Assembly: GCA_024114885.1 (NCBI GenBank) | Contig: CP099419.1 | Coordinates: forward strand, 248,001 to 312,000 | Source: Septoria linicola | Lineage: Eukaryota > Ascomycota > Dothideomycetes > Mycosphaerellales > Mycosphaerellaceae | Reading direction: 5' to 3' | Length of the DNA stretch: 64,000 bases | Shown here: in pieces, positions 12,804 through 22,296 of the stretch | How positions within the stretch are numbered: the stretch's first letter is position 1 | Layout of the letters: the number at the start of each line of letters is the position of its first letter | Notes under the pieces: model-generated | Told to the model about the DNA's origin: nothing | Seen by the model: only the letters and a program-made list of their open reading frames with translations | Databases searched by the model: none | Position numbers and translations under genes: made by a program

Positions 12804-13900
12804 TTTAGTACTATTTAGTAAGTACTACTAGTAATAGAGGTACTAATAAGTTACTTTAAAGCGCTTATTATCTAGTATCTAATCGATAATAACCTCTAAC
12901 TACCGAAGCGTAAATAGCGTATCGATAGCGAATAATAACGATAACTACGTACTAAAGCCGATATATAGAACGACCTATCTAACTAACTTACTATATAATA
13001 GCACTTCCGCGCTAGTATCAAGCTTAGTTAGACTAAGTATAACGATTACTTTACTAAGATAGACGAAACGCCTATTTACGTAGCTATAGTAGTACTCTAT
13101 CTAAATATAAAATAGTAGTTTATTAAGAAACTAGATAAATAATAACGATAGGCTAGTAACGATAAAGATTAGATCGTAAGGACTAAGGCTACTATCTAAT
13201 AGCTATAGAATATATATAAAGACAAGTATAGGAGGCCTCCTACGTCGATAGTCGGTCTACGCGCTCCTAGTATAGCCGCTCGCTACGTTATCTACTCGCT
13301 TATAATTAATAACGATAGCGATAGCGATAGCGATAATAATATAGCTATAGACGAGTATATATAGTACTATAGTAAGAAGCAGAAGAAGGTAGTTAAGCTT
13401 AATATAAGCTAGTTACTAATACCTTACTAGATTAAAAAGAGACGATAATAGCTAAGCCTAGCATAGTTAGCGTTAGATATATATACCTATCTAGTAATAA
13501 GTAACGAGCCTAAGCGACAATTTAGCGTTACTAGCGACGTATTATAACTACGTAGACGATAGTTATATAGTAAAACTATACGATATTTAGTTACTCTAAA
13601 GTTATAGATTAATAGCGGTTTCATTACGCTAACTAGTACGCTATTTAGGCGCATTACGTAGCTAACAACACCTACGGTAATAATAGTAATAGCAAACAGC
13701 ACTAACATAGTTGAGATAGACTAGTATTCATTCGATATCGCAATATACTACTACTTATAGCTAGCGTCACCGAGCAAGTAAGGCTTGTGCAAGTGAGTAG
13801 AGGTTGTCTTACTCACTTGACAAGTAAGTAGCGAGAGTACTAAATGGCAAGTAAGCAAGTGAAGATATCTTTACTTGCATTACTTACTTGTGGACCAGTC
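12804..13900 (+). mobile_element. hAT (Ac-type) transposon relic, transposase C-terminus and right end
   Basis: Starts with the tttag target duplication and continues the element seen at 1-204. Around 13.08-13.20 kb the translation resembles the Ac-type segment before the dimerisation domain. Around 13.46-13.63 kb it reads ALDIYTYLVISNEPKRQFSV and then LYSKTIRYLVTLKL with stops. That is the hAT C-terminal dimerisation domain, whose usual form is a SDEPERVFS-like block followed by a LKSW-like block. It is mutated at CpA but keeps many CpG, unlike the copia copies. The end of the element is probably within the repeat cluster at 13.77-13.9 kb. Confidence 0.75.
13770..13895. repeat. Subterminal short repeats (CAAGTAAG / CTTACTTG) at the hAT right end
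   Basis: The heptamer caagtaa or caagtga and its reverse complements recur about eight times in 125 bp (for example 13773, 13789, 13808-13828, 13847-13866, 13871-13893). Such clustered direct and inverted short motifs are typical transposase-binding subterminal repeats of hAT elements. CA and TG are kept here, so RIP stopped before this end. No terminal inverted repeat can be paired because the left end lies outside the window. Confidence 0.5.
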
Positions 13901-15908
13901 TGGTTTTGGACGGTGGTGGTGGGTTCGATTCTGGCACAGCCAGCCAAGGCATATCGTCGACGATAGCATTTCTTTTTGGTTCGTGATGTGACTGGCTGCC
14001 TCCTGCAACCACACAATGCAGAATGGTTCTCAGAACCATCACTTCTTAGTAATAAGCTCCGTCAGATCATTTGTAAGCCTCTCAATGCATTATGCGCCGC
14101 CTCAATGCTTTTTGCCAGCCATTGAATCATCTCTGTGAAGACGCCAGCTCCACGCCAAGCACCAGCGGTCTAACAAGCAACAGCGAAGCCGTGCACGTCA
14201 GAGACATTGAAGTCATCTCACTCGCCGCGCTCTTGGACGTTCGTCAAGATGAGTGTCATTACTTCTGCCAGACAGGCGGACATTCCATCCGTGCCGAACA
14301 GAGGCATACGCGTTTTCCTCGCACGTGCTATTCTTTCGCGCTTGAGGAAGAAGGGACCCTCGCTGATAGCAAGCCAAACAGATGGCGCTCGCTCTGCTTT
14401 GACTCTGTCGCGGACCTCAAAGACTTCCTCGCAGCTGGGATCATCCACGGGGGCAGATCCCGCAAGATCGTATGAACACTGTCGAACACAGGGGAGCTGA
14501 CGAGCCAGTCGAACCAGGCGGACATGATTCCACTCCAGCAATCAATGCTAACGACGCAAGACTAGGAATAAAACGACTTCCTTGCTTGACGGGAGCATTT
14601 ACGAGCCGCCCATAACGAGCGGCAGCATCGAGACGCTCTCGCCACCAGTAGGACAGCGAGACCTCCGCATATCGAATCTTACACCGTCGAACGCGTTCCG
14701 TAGCTGAGAGTCACGAGAAGCTTCACGAACGTCGAAATCAAAATTGCTGCCGGGAGATCTTTACATCGCTGAGAAGAGCAGAAAGAGGAGGACGTCCAAT
14801 TTGGAAGGTCTGCCAATTGACGATATTCGCTCGGGGAAGGACAAGGGATGTTCTTTGCTGTGCCGAAGGGTTCGGTGGTAGGGAGTTGCACGTTGGACAT
14901 TGCACGGCAACGATCGATTGAGGGCAAGTGGTAAGAAGGCTCAGATGGTGATAGGAAGCCGCAAGCCATCGTCTGTTGACGTGCCATGCCATAGAAGTAA
15001 GACTTCGGAAGTTGATTCGACCACATTGGAGAGCGAGGCGAATCATGCGCGACACGTACTGCTCTGATCGAACCTGACGGCTAGGTGTAGAACAGTGAGT
15101 TACTGCCGCTGATGGAGTAGGTGCGCAGGTGGTGCCGCTGGCTACGATTCTTACACACGTTCTAAGCAGAGCGACTTCGATGTCATACTGTAGCTCGGTG
15201 AAGTCGAGGTAGCCCAAGGTAAGGCCAGATTCATCGACATGCCTCAGACACGCAGCCCGTTTCTCAGCCTAGGACATCGTGCGCACTCTACGAGCTCACG
15301 CATCGACAAAGCTGGCATAGAGCGATCGACAGCATACTGGCAGACCCCTCCGAATGCATTTTTCTGCCCTCAAATTCTCCCATGAACCGCGCCCTGGATG
15401 ATTCAGACGGCCAGTACATCGTGAGGATCGCAACAAGTCGTCCTGGCAGGGCCTGCTTCGGAGCTTATCTGAGCCACTGACTATTTTCTGTAGTGTCAAC
15501 GACAGCCTTTGCTAGTGAAACCAATAATCAAGTCTCTATGACTCAATATGATTCCAGGACTTGGCGCAGTCCTAAGAAGGAACGCCCTTGTGCGGGAGAC
15601 GATGAAAGTTGCGTTGAATATATGGCAGGTCGCTCCCTTGTGTGATCCGACCACTGTCTGGACCCCTGGGATATCGAAGAGAGCTTGCGCAGTTCAAGAT
15701 GTGTCGAATTGTCAAGCTTGCATCTGGCGGCTATGGGATGATCCGCGAGTGACATATGCCACAGTATTCTTTGCTTGCCACGAACAGGGCCCTCTCCAAT
15801 CGACTTGCCTATGCGCATCGCGTCCAATACTCGGATATTTGCCGCTCGAATTTTGGGCTGCTTGGCATACAGAACAAAGCGTGTCAAGTGTATGCTTCTC
15901 TGGGATGT
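13896..15908. other. Intergenic transition from RIP-mutated to normal sequence
   Basis: Base composition changes to balanced at about 13.9 kb. The longest open frame is 127 codons at 14092-14475 (plus). It has no recognisable domain, no intron partner and no strong start context, so I do not call a gene. Other open frames overlap each other on opposite strands. I see no RNA gene. Confidence 0.5.
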
Positions 15909-16287
15909 TCAAGCCAACTGCTGACTGGGAGGTTCAATGGCCTTGACGAACTTCGCCTTCACACCCCTCATCAATCCATCGGCAATTAACATCTTGACAG
16001 TCGGCGTATTGTTGTGCTCCTCAAAGGCTTTGCGCCCAGTATACCGCTCGAAGAAGTGGAACACATTGCGGTCATCTGGATCCCTTGCCAAGCAGTAGTA
16101 GATGATGCCAGGCTCGGACGCGGCTGACTTCGTGGTCTGCGCATAGACGGCTTCTAGAGCATCTGCATGTTCTGGATGCGCGTACACCTAGTCGCTATCA
16201 GAGGTGTTCGCATCTAGGTCGTGACAGTCGACGTACTGTACCGAAGACGCAGAACTCGTCCTCTGGCACAGGCGGAAGTTCGGTCAT
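15909..16287 (-). CDS. ABM-domain (antibiotic biosynthesis monooxygenase-like) protein
   Basis: Two exons, 16287-16237 and 16187-15909, with a 49-bp intron (gtacgt...gactag, phase 0). The product is 109 residues. The join reads FCVFGTVYAHPEHADAL, continuous with the dimeric ferredoxin-like alpha/beta fold of the ABM family. That fold is usually about 95-110 residues and here carries the ...RNVFHFFERYTGRKAFEEH... core. Family members are cofactor-free monooxygenases or uncharacterised stress and catabolic proteins, so the substrate cannot be told. There is no signal peptide, so it is probably cytosolic. It is divergent from the GMC oxidoreductase, with 490 bp between starts that could hold a shared promoter. 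An upstream in-frame ATG would add residues, but the chosen start fits family length. Confidence 0.78.
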
Positions 16288-16776
16288 GAACCCACCACGC
16301 TGATATTCTGCAGCACTCTTCTCCATGACGCTATTCTTGGAGAGCAAAGACAGAGATATGCCCGGCAGACTGTCGTTGGACGAAAGATGGATGTAGATCT
16401 GTTGTGAAGGAAGGGAGGCGCGATAGCGACCCACAAATCTGACACATGGCCTTGCCGTCCTGGATGTTCTCTCGACGACAGTCCGCTTGCCTTGTGCAGA
16501 AACTCCTCATATCAAACATACCACGAACGGGACAATGCCTTGATGCAGCGAAGTGGCGTTAATGTAGCTTTGCATTGCTTTGCTGGACTGCTGCAGGTTG
16601 ATGACTTTGCAGGCACGCCCCATCACAGCCGAGCAAGTTGCAGGTCTACCTCAGAAGCCACGTTGGACTGCCTGTGCGACCAAAGATGACGCCGCAGATA
16701 AGACCAAGTATAGATTGCCTGCATGGTAGCTTCGCAGAAGCAGATATCCGGTCTCTTGCTGCTTCCTACTAACAAA

Positions 16777-18718
16777 ATGCGTGCGCTCAAGTTTGTGCTC
16801 GCTCTTGGGACTTCTACATCTGCTAACATTGCTTGCGACACATTCGACTACGTGGTGATTGGAGGAGGTACAGGCTGTTGGACATAGCCCCCCTGGAAGC
16901 CTACATACTAATCACCATCCAGGCACGGCAGGCTTGACTGTAGCAGCTCGACTGAGCGAGAATGCTAACACTACAGTTCTTGTGCTCGAAGCCGGAGAAG
17001 ATCGCTCTGAGGACATCAACATTCTGGCACCGGGACTTCTGACGAGTCTCTATGGCGATGATCGATACGATTGGAATTACCACACTGTGCCTCAGAAACA
17101 CCTCAACAATCATGCCATAGCGCATCCTCGTGGCAAGCAGCTTGGAGGCTCCTCCGCAATCAATTTTCTCTGGTGGACTCATGCTTCGCAGCAGGACATT
17201 GACAAATGGGGCTTACTCGGAAACAAGAACTGGGGCTGGGAAGCCCTGCAGCCACTCTTCGCAAAGTCAGAGCATTACTTGCAGCCATCGGCTGAAACTG
17301 CTGAGGCCCTCGACACTGATTACATTGAACCTGACTTGCATGGCAAGACTGGACCAATTGAAACGACTTTCGCCGACATCTACGAACCTCTTGATGAAGC
17401 TTGGCCAAGGACGTATGGGACTCTGGGCCTTGCTGTGGATGGCGATCCCAGGAATGGTATAGCGCTGGGAGGGTACACGAACCTGCTGAACATGGATCTC
17501 AAGACACGAAGCAGGAGCTACGCTGTAACCACTTACCTTCAGGACGCTCGTCCCAGGAACAACTTCCATGTCCTGACTGGTGCTCATGCTCAGCGAATCT
17601 TGTTCGATCATGCTCGAGATCAACCGAGGGTATCTGGTGTAACCTACATTCGCAACGGCACCAGTCATACAGTACATGCGCGCAGAGAAGTGGTGCTGTG
17701 CGCAGGCGCTTTCGGCTCACCTCAGCTACTTGAACTTTCTGGCATAGGTAATACTCGATTGCTAGAGAAGCACGGCATCAAACAGGTCGTGGAGAACGAG
17801 AACGTTGGCGAAGGACTCCAAGATCATGTCTATGTTCCGCTTGGCTATAAAGTCCGCCCAGGTATCTTCACTCTCGACGATTTCGCCAATGACACCCTTT
17901 TCAACGAGGCTTATGAACAGTATGTCGCAAATCGTACTGGTCTGCTGGCGACTACCAGTGCAATGTCAGCTCTCCTATCGCTAGAACAGATCGATGCTCA
18001 TGAGTACCCTGGGCTGCAAGAGATCATCGAGGAGTACTGCTCGAGGCCGATAACTAATCGGTCCAACGATGAGCATGCTTTGCAAGACGTGCAGCAGCGG
18101 AAGCAATCCCTACTCTGCGCAGATATCCACAATGAGGCTATCATGCAGGAGTTCGCTGTACCAGGCGGCATGTCCTGGCAGGAGGCCAATGATACCACCA
18201 AGCTTTTTGCAGCAAATACGGCAGGAAACTTCTTCACAATCACTGCTGTACTCGAGCATCCTTACTCGTATGGTAGTGTTCACATCACTTCAGCGAATGG
18301 CTCAGAGCACCCCGCCATTGACCCGAGATATCTATCCCATCCATTAGACACGAAGCTTCTCGCTGCCGCTGCGTTGCATCTGCAAGAAGTGGTTCAAACA
18401 TCACCATTGTCGGCTCTGCTCGAGAGTAACGGGACAATGTATCACCCCAGCTACCATAAGCTCGATACCGTGAATGCAGAAGCCTAGGTCCGTGACAGCC
18501 TGCAGAGCGAATACCACCCATGCGGAACATGCGCTATGCTACCACGAGGGAGCGAAGGCGTTGTCGATGAGCGGTTCCAAGTGTATGAAATTTCTCGATT
18601 GAGAGTGGTAGACGCCAGCATCTTTCCACTAATTCCACGCGCGAACATACAAAGCCTGGTATACGCGATCGCAGAGAGAGCGGCAGAGTTCATCAAGGAA
18701 GATGCGGAGCTGAAGTAG
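16777..18718 (+). pseudogene. GMC-family oxidoreductase with an in-frame TAG near the C-terminus
   Basis: FAD-dependent glucose-methanol-choline oxidoreductase of the secreted aryl-alcohol-oxidase or choline-dehydrogenase type. Exon 1 (16777-16867) codes a signal-like peptide (MRALKFVLALGTSTSANIAC) and FDYVVIGGG. A 55-bp intron (16868-16922, branch actaatc) interrupts the Rossmann motif GGGTAGL. The second signature appears as GGSSAINF. The frame runs to a TAG at 18485-18487, then stays open in the same frame to 18718. That last part carries the active-site block EYHPCGTCAM, then VVDASIFPLIPRANIQS, that is, the catalytic His and the paired Asn. Termination at the TAG would remove the active site. 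CAG-to-TAG and TGG-to-TAG are both RIP-type changes. Splicing of a 60-nt in-frame GT...AG segment (18439-18498) would remove the stop. That splice would also remove family-conserved residues. Confidence 0.8.
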
Positions 18719-19317
18719 GCCGTGGTACAATTCGTCACTGGTACGTAGTCAGCCATGGCGTGGTTGTTTTAGATGGTCATAGCTGTGGTTGTCGACCAGA
18801 TCGACGTTCTGCCGTTAGTGTCCGAGGTAGTCCAGCCAATCTATGTCGAGGAAAGAAGGAAGATGGTTGTTTTCGGGGTGGTACAAGTATAGCGAAGACG
18901 CGTACGACAGATTGGCACTGAGAATAGTAACATTTGTTGAAGCTGACATTCCGGCTTATGCCAGTGAAAGTATGTGCCTGAGCACGAAGACTTCATGCCT
19001 TACTGCCAAGTCCTGGTGAGCCGTGTCTACTTCTCCAAAGAACGTCCTCCCATCGACATCACCGTTCGTGTTCTCCTGTCATGCTTCCCCAACTGTTGGA
19101 GACCGAATGATCACTGCAGAGACATTGGTCTACCCTCTGGCGCATCGCAAGGCAGAGCTCATTAGTCCTCCACGATGATGCGTGCTCAGCGTCACGAATG
19201 CACCTCGAGCGTCACGAGCGTCATAGGCATCGAAGAGCATAAGTCTTGTAGCGAACAAATCAAAGTATCTGCTGTTGATCTCTAGCACTCTATAATCACT
19301 TCAGCAGTTCAGACAAG
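18719..19317. other. Intergenic, 599 bp
   Basis: Between the GMC gene and the hydrolase. No coding frame or RNA is supportable. It probably holds the 3' end of the first gene and the promoter of the second. Confidence 0.5.
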
Positions 19318-20328
19318 ATGACTACAGCAGGCGCAGGCGTAACACCAGCCTTCAAGATCGACGACTCACGATGGATCCACGAACGCATTCGCGTAGGCGA
19401 CAATGAGGCTGCCTCTCCCTCTTTCGAAGATGGCATATATCTGCATACCATAACCTGCCCTCCGCCAGCAGACAAGCAGCCGAAGGGCACGATCCTTCTC
19501 ATTCACGGCTTTCCGCAGACGGCGTACCAATTCCGCCGCGTCATCACACCTCTGTCGAACGCCGGCTATCATGTCATCGCCCCTGACTACAGGGGAGCCG
19601 GAAGCAGTAGCAAGCCTTGGAATGGTTACACGAAAAAGGTCATGGCACAAGACTTGCACAGCTTGGTGCAGCAGCTAGGCATCAAGGACAAAGTGCACTT
19701 GGTGGGACACGACATTGGTTAGCACATATACAACAGCTTATCAATTGGAACCTACTGACAAGATACTCCAGGCGGCATGATTGCCCACTCCTACGCAGCG
19801 CAATTTCCCGACGAAGTCGCCAGTATCGCACAAGGCGAGAACCCACTTCCGGGCTCCAAGGGCTACCACGAGTCCAAGAACACCCTCCAAGTCTGGCACT
19901 TCACATTCCACGCCATTCCCGATCTCCCAGAAGCCCTCATCCAAGGCCGCGAGCGAATCTACCTCAAACATTTCTTCGACCGCCTCGCCCAGAACCCCGA
20001 TGCGATCAGCTCCCACGACTTGGACGTCTACGCAACGGCCTACGCACAGCCAGGCGCAATGCGCGCTGGGTTGAATGTGTACAGATGCTTTGAGCAGGAC
20101 GGCGAGGACCATGTGAAGTCGGCGAAGGAAAACGGCAAGAGTAAGGTCAGATCGCTGGCGTTGTGGGGTGGGAGCAGTTTTGCGAACGAAGAGATGGCTA
20201 CGAGCATGGCGAGTGAGTTTTATGAGGATGTGCAGTTTGAGGCGATTCCGGATGCGGGGCATTGGATTTCAGAGGAGAAGCCGAAAGAGTTTGTTGATGT
20301 GTTGCTGAAGTGGTTTGAGGAGAGCTAG
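19318..20328 (+). CDS. Alpha/beta hydrolase, epoxide-hydrolase/haloalkane-dehalogenase type
   Basis: Two exons, 19318-19717 and 19772-20328, with a 54-bp intron (gttagc...ctccag, phase 1). The product is 318 residues. Residues 60-66 show the oxyanion HGFP motif. The nucleophile elbow is VGHDIGG, with Asp132 as nucleophile, which separates it from serine esterases and points to epoxide hydrolase or dehalogenase chemistry. The base is in DAGHWISEEKP near residue 297. A cap region lies between (about residues 150-240) and includes MRAGLNVYRCF, a usual element of this class. The third catalytic acid is not obvious: the expected position reads ALWGGSSFANEE. No signal peptide, so probably cytosolic. 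It sits beside two oxidative enzymes, which would suit detoxification or catabolism of small aromatic or chlorinated compounds. Confidence 0.87.
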
Positions 20329-20342
20329 GTATAGCCATGAAA

Positions 20343-20744
20343 TCACAGAGTACAACAGAAGAACGAGGATTTTGGGCGGTTAAAACCTAGCTCCTCGATT
20401 TGTTCGCGGTTGATCCCACCTGGCGACCAGCCTGGGACATACGATCCTGGGCGATGGCCTTCTGGTGTGCCTTCGACGAATTTGCCAGACTGCAATGCGT
20501 CGCGCTCCTTGAGTCCGCCTGGAGCCTAGCCAGGAACATAGGAACCAGGTCGGTGGCCTTGAGGTGTGCCCTCGACAAATTTGCCAGATTGAAGCGCGTC
20601 TCGTTCTTTCAATCCACCCGGTGCCCAGCCTGGGACGTATGAGCCAGGTCGGTGGCCTTCAGGAGTGCCTTCGACGAACTTGCCAGACTGGAGAGGCGCG
20701 GCTGCGGCGAGGCCGACGAGTGCGAGACTGAGTGTGACCTTCAT
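20343..20744 (-). pseudogene. Secreted tandem-repeat protein with an in-frame TAG in repeat 2
   Basis: The start at 20744 gives a signal peptide (MKVTLSLALVGLAAAAP). A 33-residue unit follows, beginning LQSGKFVEGTPEGHRPGSYV and ending APGGLKERDA. The DNA codes three units in one frame down to a TGA at 20343-20345, 133 codons in all. Unit 2 carries TAG (20526-20528) where units 1 and 3 have TGG (Trp). The product is therefore 72 residues unless the stop is read through. The change is CCA to CTA on the plus strand, a CpA transition. There are no cysteines and no KR sites in the repeats, so it does not look like a Kex2-processed repeat precursor. It resembles small Gly/Pro-rich secreted fungal proteins. 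The function is unknown. Confidence 0.75.
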
Positions 20745-22296
20745 TGTGATGCTGTGAATTAGGCAAGGACTGATATTGTTTGATGTGTGAGGATTTCCGG
20801 CTGAGATTGTGGTCCTGAAAAAGGGAGCAAACTGCGGTCCAGCTAATACAGCCTTAGATGCTAACTTTAGCTCGAATACCGCTTGAGCTGCATTAGCACA
20901 TAGCGTGGGGACGGACGGAGCGCACGTGGTTATAGTTGCCGCGCTATTGTCAGAGTCTCATCTTGTCTTGGCCAAGACTAAGGCTTGTCATGAAGATGAC
21001 CTAACGTGTCTGGTTGCATAGCTCGCGACGTTGTGATATGAATGGTTGGAAGCAGAGCGGGGCGCTGTTTGGCGTGCACAAGTGTGTTCCGTACTGAGTT
21101 ACTGATGCTCCGTGTCTTGAGCTAGAGCAGGCTGTCAGGCAATGATGTACTAAGCACGTTATTTCTGGGGTGCCATGATACGAGAGAGCGAAGAGCAGAA
21201 CTGGACCATGGAGACATCCGGGATGATCGTTTCCCAGATGTCGACTACTGCCAAGCCATGCTCGGAGAATCACTTCACTGGCCAACTGCTCCAGCGTGCA
21301 CAAGATTAAGTGGACATTCGTTGCGTGCCAGATATGTGCTTTCCACCAGTGGCTACATCGCGGATGTTGTGACGTCCTGTGCGGAGTCGTAGCATGCCAT
21401 CGTTGATCCAGTATCGCTTCTTGGACTTTCCGCGCGTGGAGTACTGATGCGAGACACTCTTTATAGCACAATGCAGACTGCAACATTCGTGGACAAGAAT
21501 AGCCTCGCCGTGCAAGCTTGAGTGCGGCATGATGGCCAACATGCCAGTGATCCGTGATTAGGCCCTAGACTTTGAGCCTCTCTATGCCGTTGCGCAGCAT
21601 ATGCATGCTGAACCATCGCTGCTCATGCTTATTCTACAGCCGCGTGGCGTACACGTGAGGGCACTATTTCTGGCCAGATGAGCTGCATCAGAGGTTATTG
21701 CTATGTCGAGAATCAAGAAGTGATCTCTTTTCTAAACACTGTGCTGGGAAGCCAGAAGAGAGCGAGAGCATGCTCCAAATCTGGTCAACGCCGTCTTCCG
21801 TCCCAGTCATTGGCCATGGAGACCGCGCCACTTGGTATTTGCGGGGTTGGAAAGGCGGCCATTGCCCATAGATGAGTGACAGGGATGTTCAGCGAGAGTA
21901 CGAGCCTTGGCTATTGTATGTAAGTTATGGATTGATCTTGGCTGCGGGTATGTGGACTTGCCTGACATGATGAAATCTTGGATCAAGAGCGGACAAGCCG
22001 TGCAGTCAGTGCATGTGGAGGGAACAAGAGCGGTATTGAGGGTCTGTTCAGCCTTGAAGCGATTGTCCAAGCTTTGGTTTGATTGAGTTGATGCACCACA
22101 GCTCGGCACTGTCGTCAGCTTCTGCGAGCATATCAAGACTCTCCAAACCCAAGCATCGTTTCACTCGTGTCCGCGCCAGCCTCTCCTCCCGCCATGGTAG
22201 CAGCACGGAGCTGCGAGACACTGGCGAGTCAAAGCAATGGCATTGAAGTGACAGATCGTGCCATGTCTCATGCTTTGAGCAGTAGTGAACTGTAGC
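20745..22296. other. Intergenic, about 1.55 kb
   Basis: Balanced composition. Open frames of up to 161 codons on the minus strand (21001-21486) have no domain, Cys- and His-rich random-looking content and no partner exon. No gene is called. Confidence 0.45.

Noticed and set aside
13487..13708. A 73-codon minus-strand frame in the hAT relic
   Set aside because: The plus strand in the same place reads as the hAT dimerisation domain, so this is a shadow.
13915..13965. A gggttcgattc stretch resembling a tRNA T-arm
   Set aside because: The flanking bases cannot form the five-pair T stem or an acceptor stem.
14092..14475. A 127-codon plus-strand frame next to the transposon block
   Set aside because: Overlapped by open frames in two other reading frames and on the minus strand, and no family recognised.
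18485..20528. TAG reassigned as a sense codon
   Set aside because: TAG is used as the ordinary terminator in other genes here (for example the hydrolase and the cysteine-rich secreted protein), so two internal TAGs do not support recoding.
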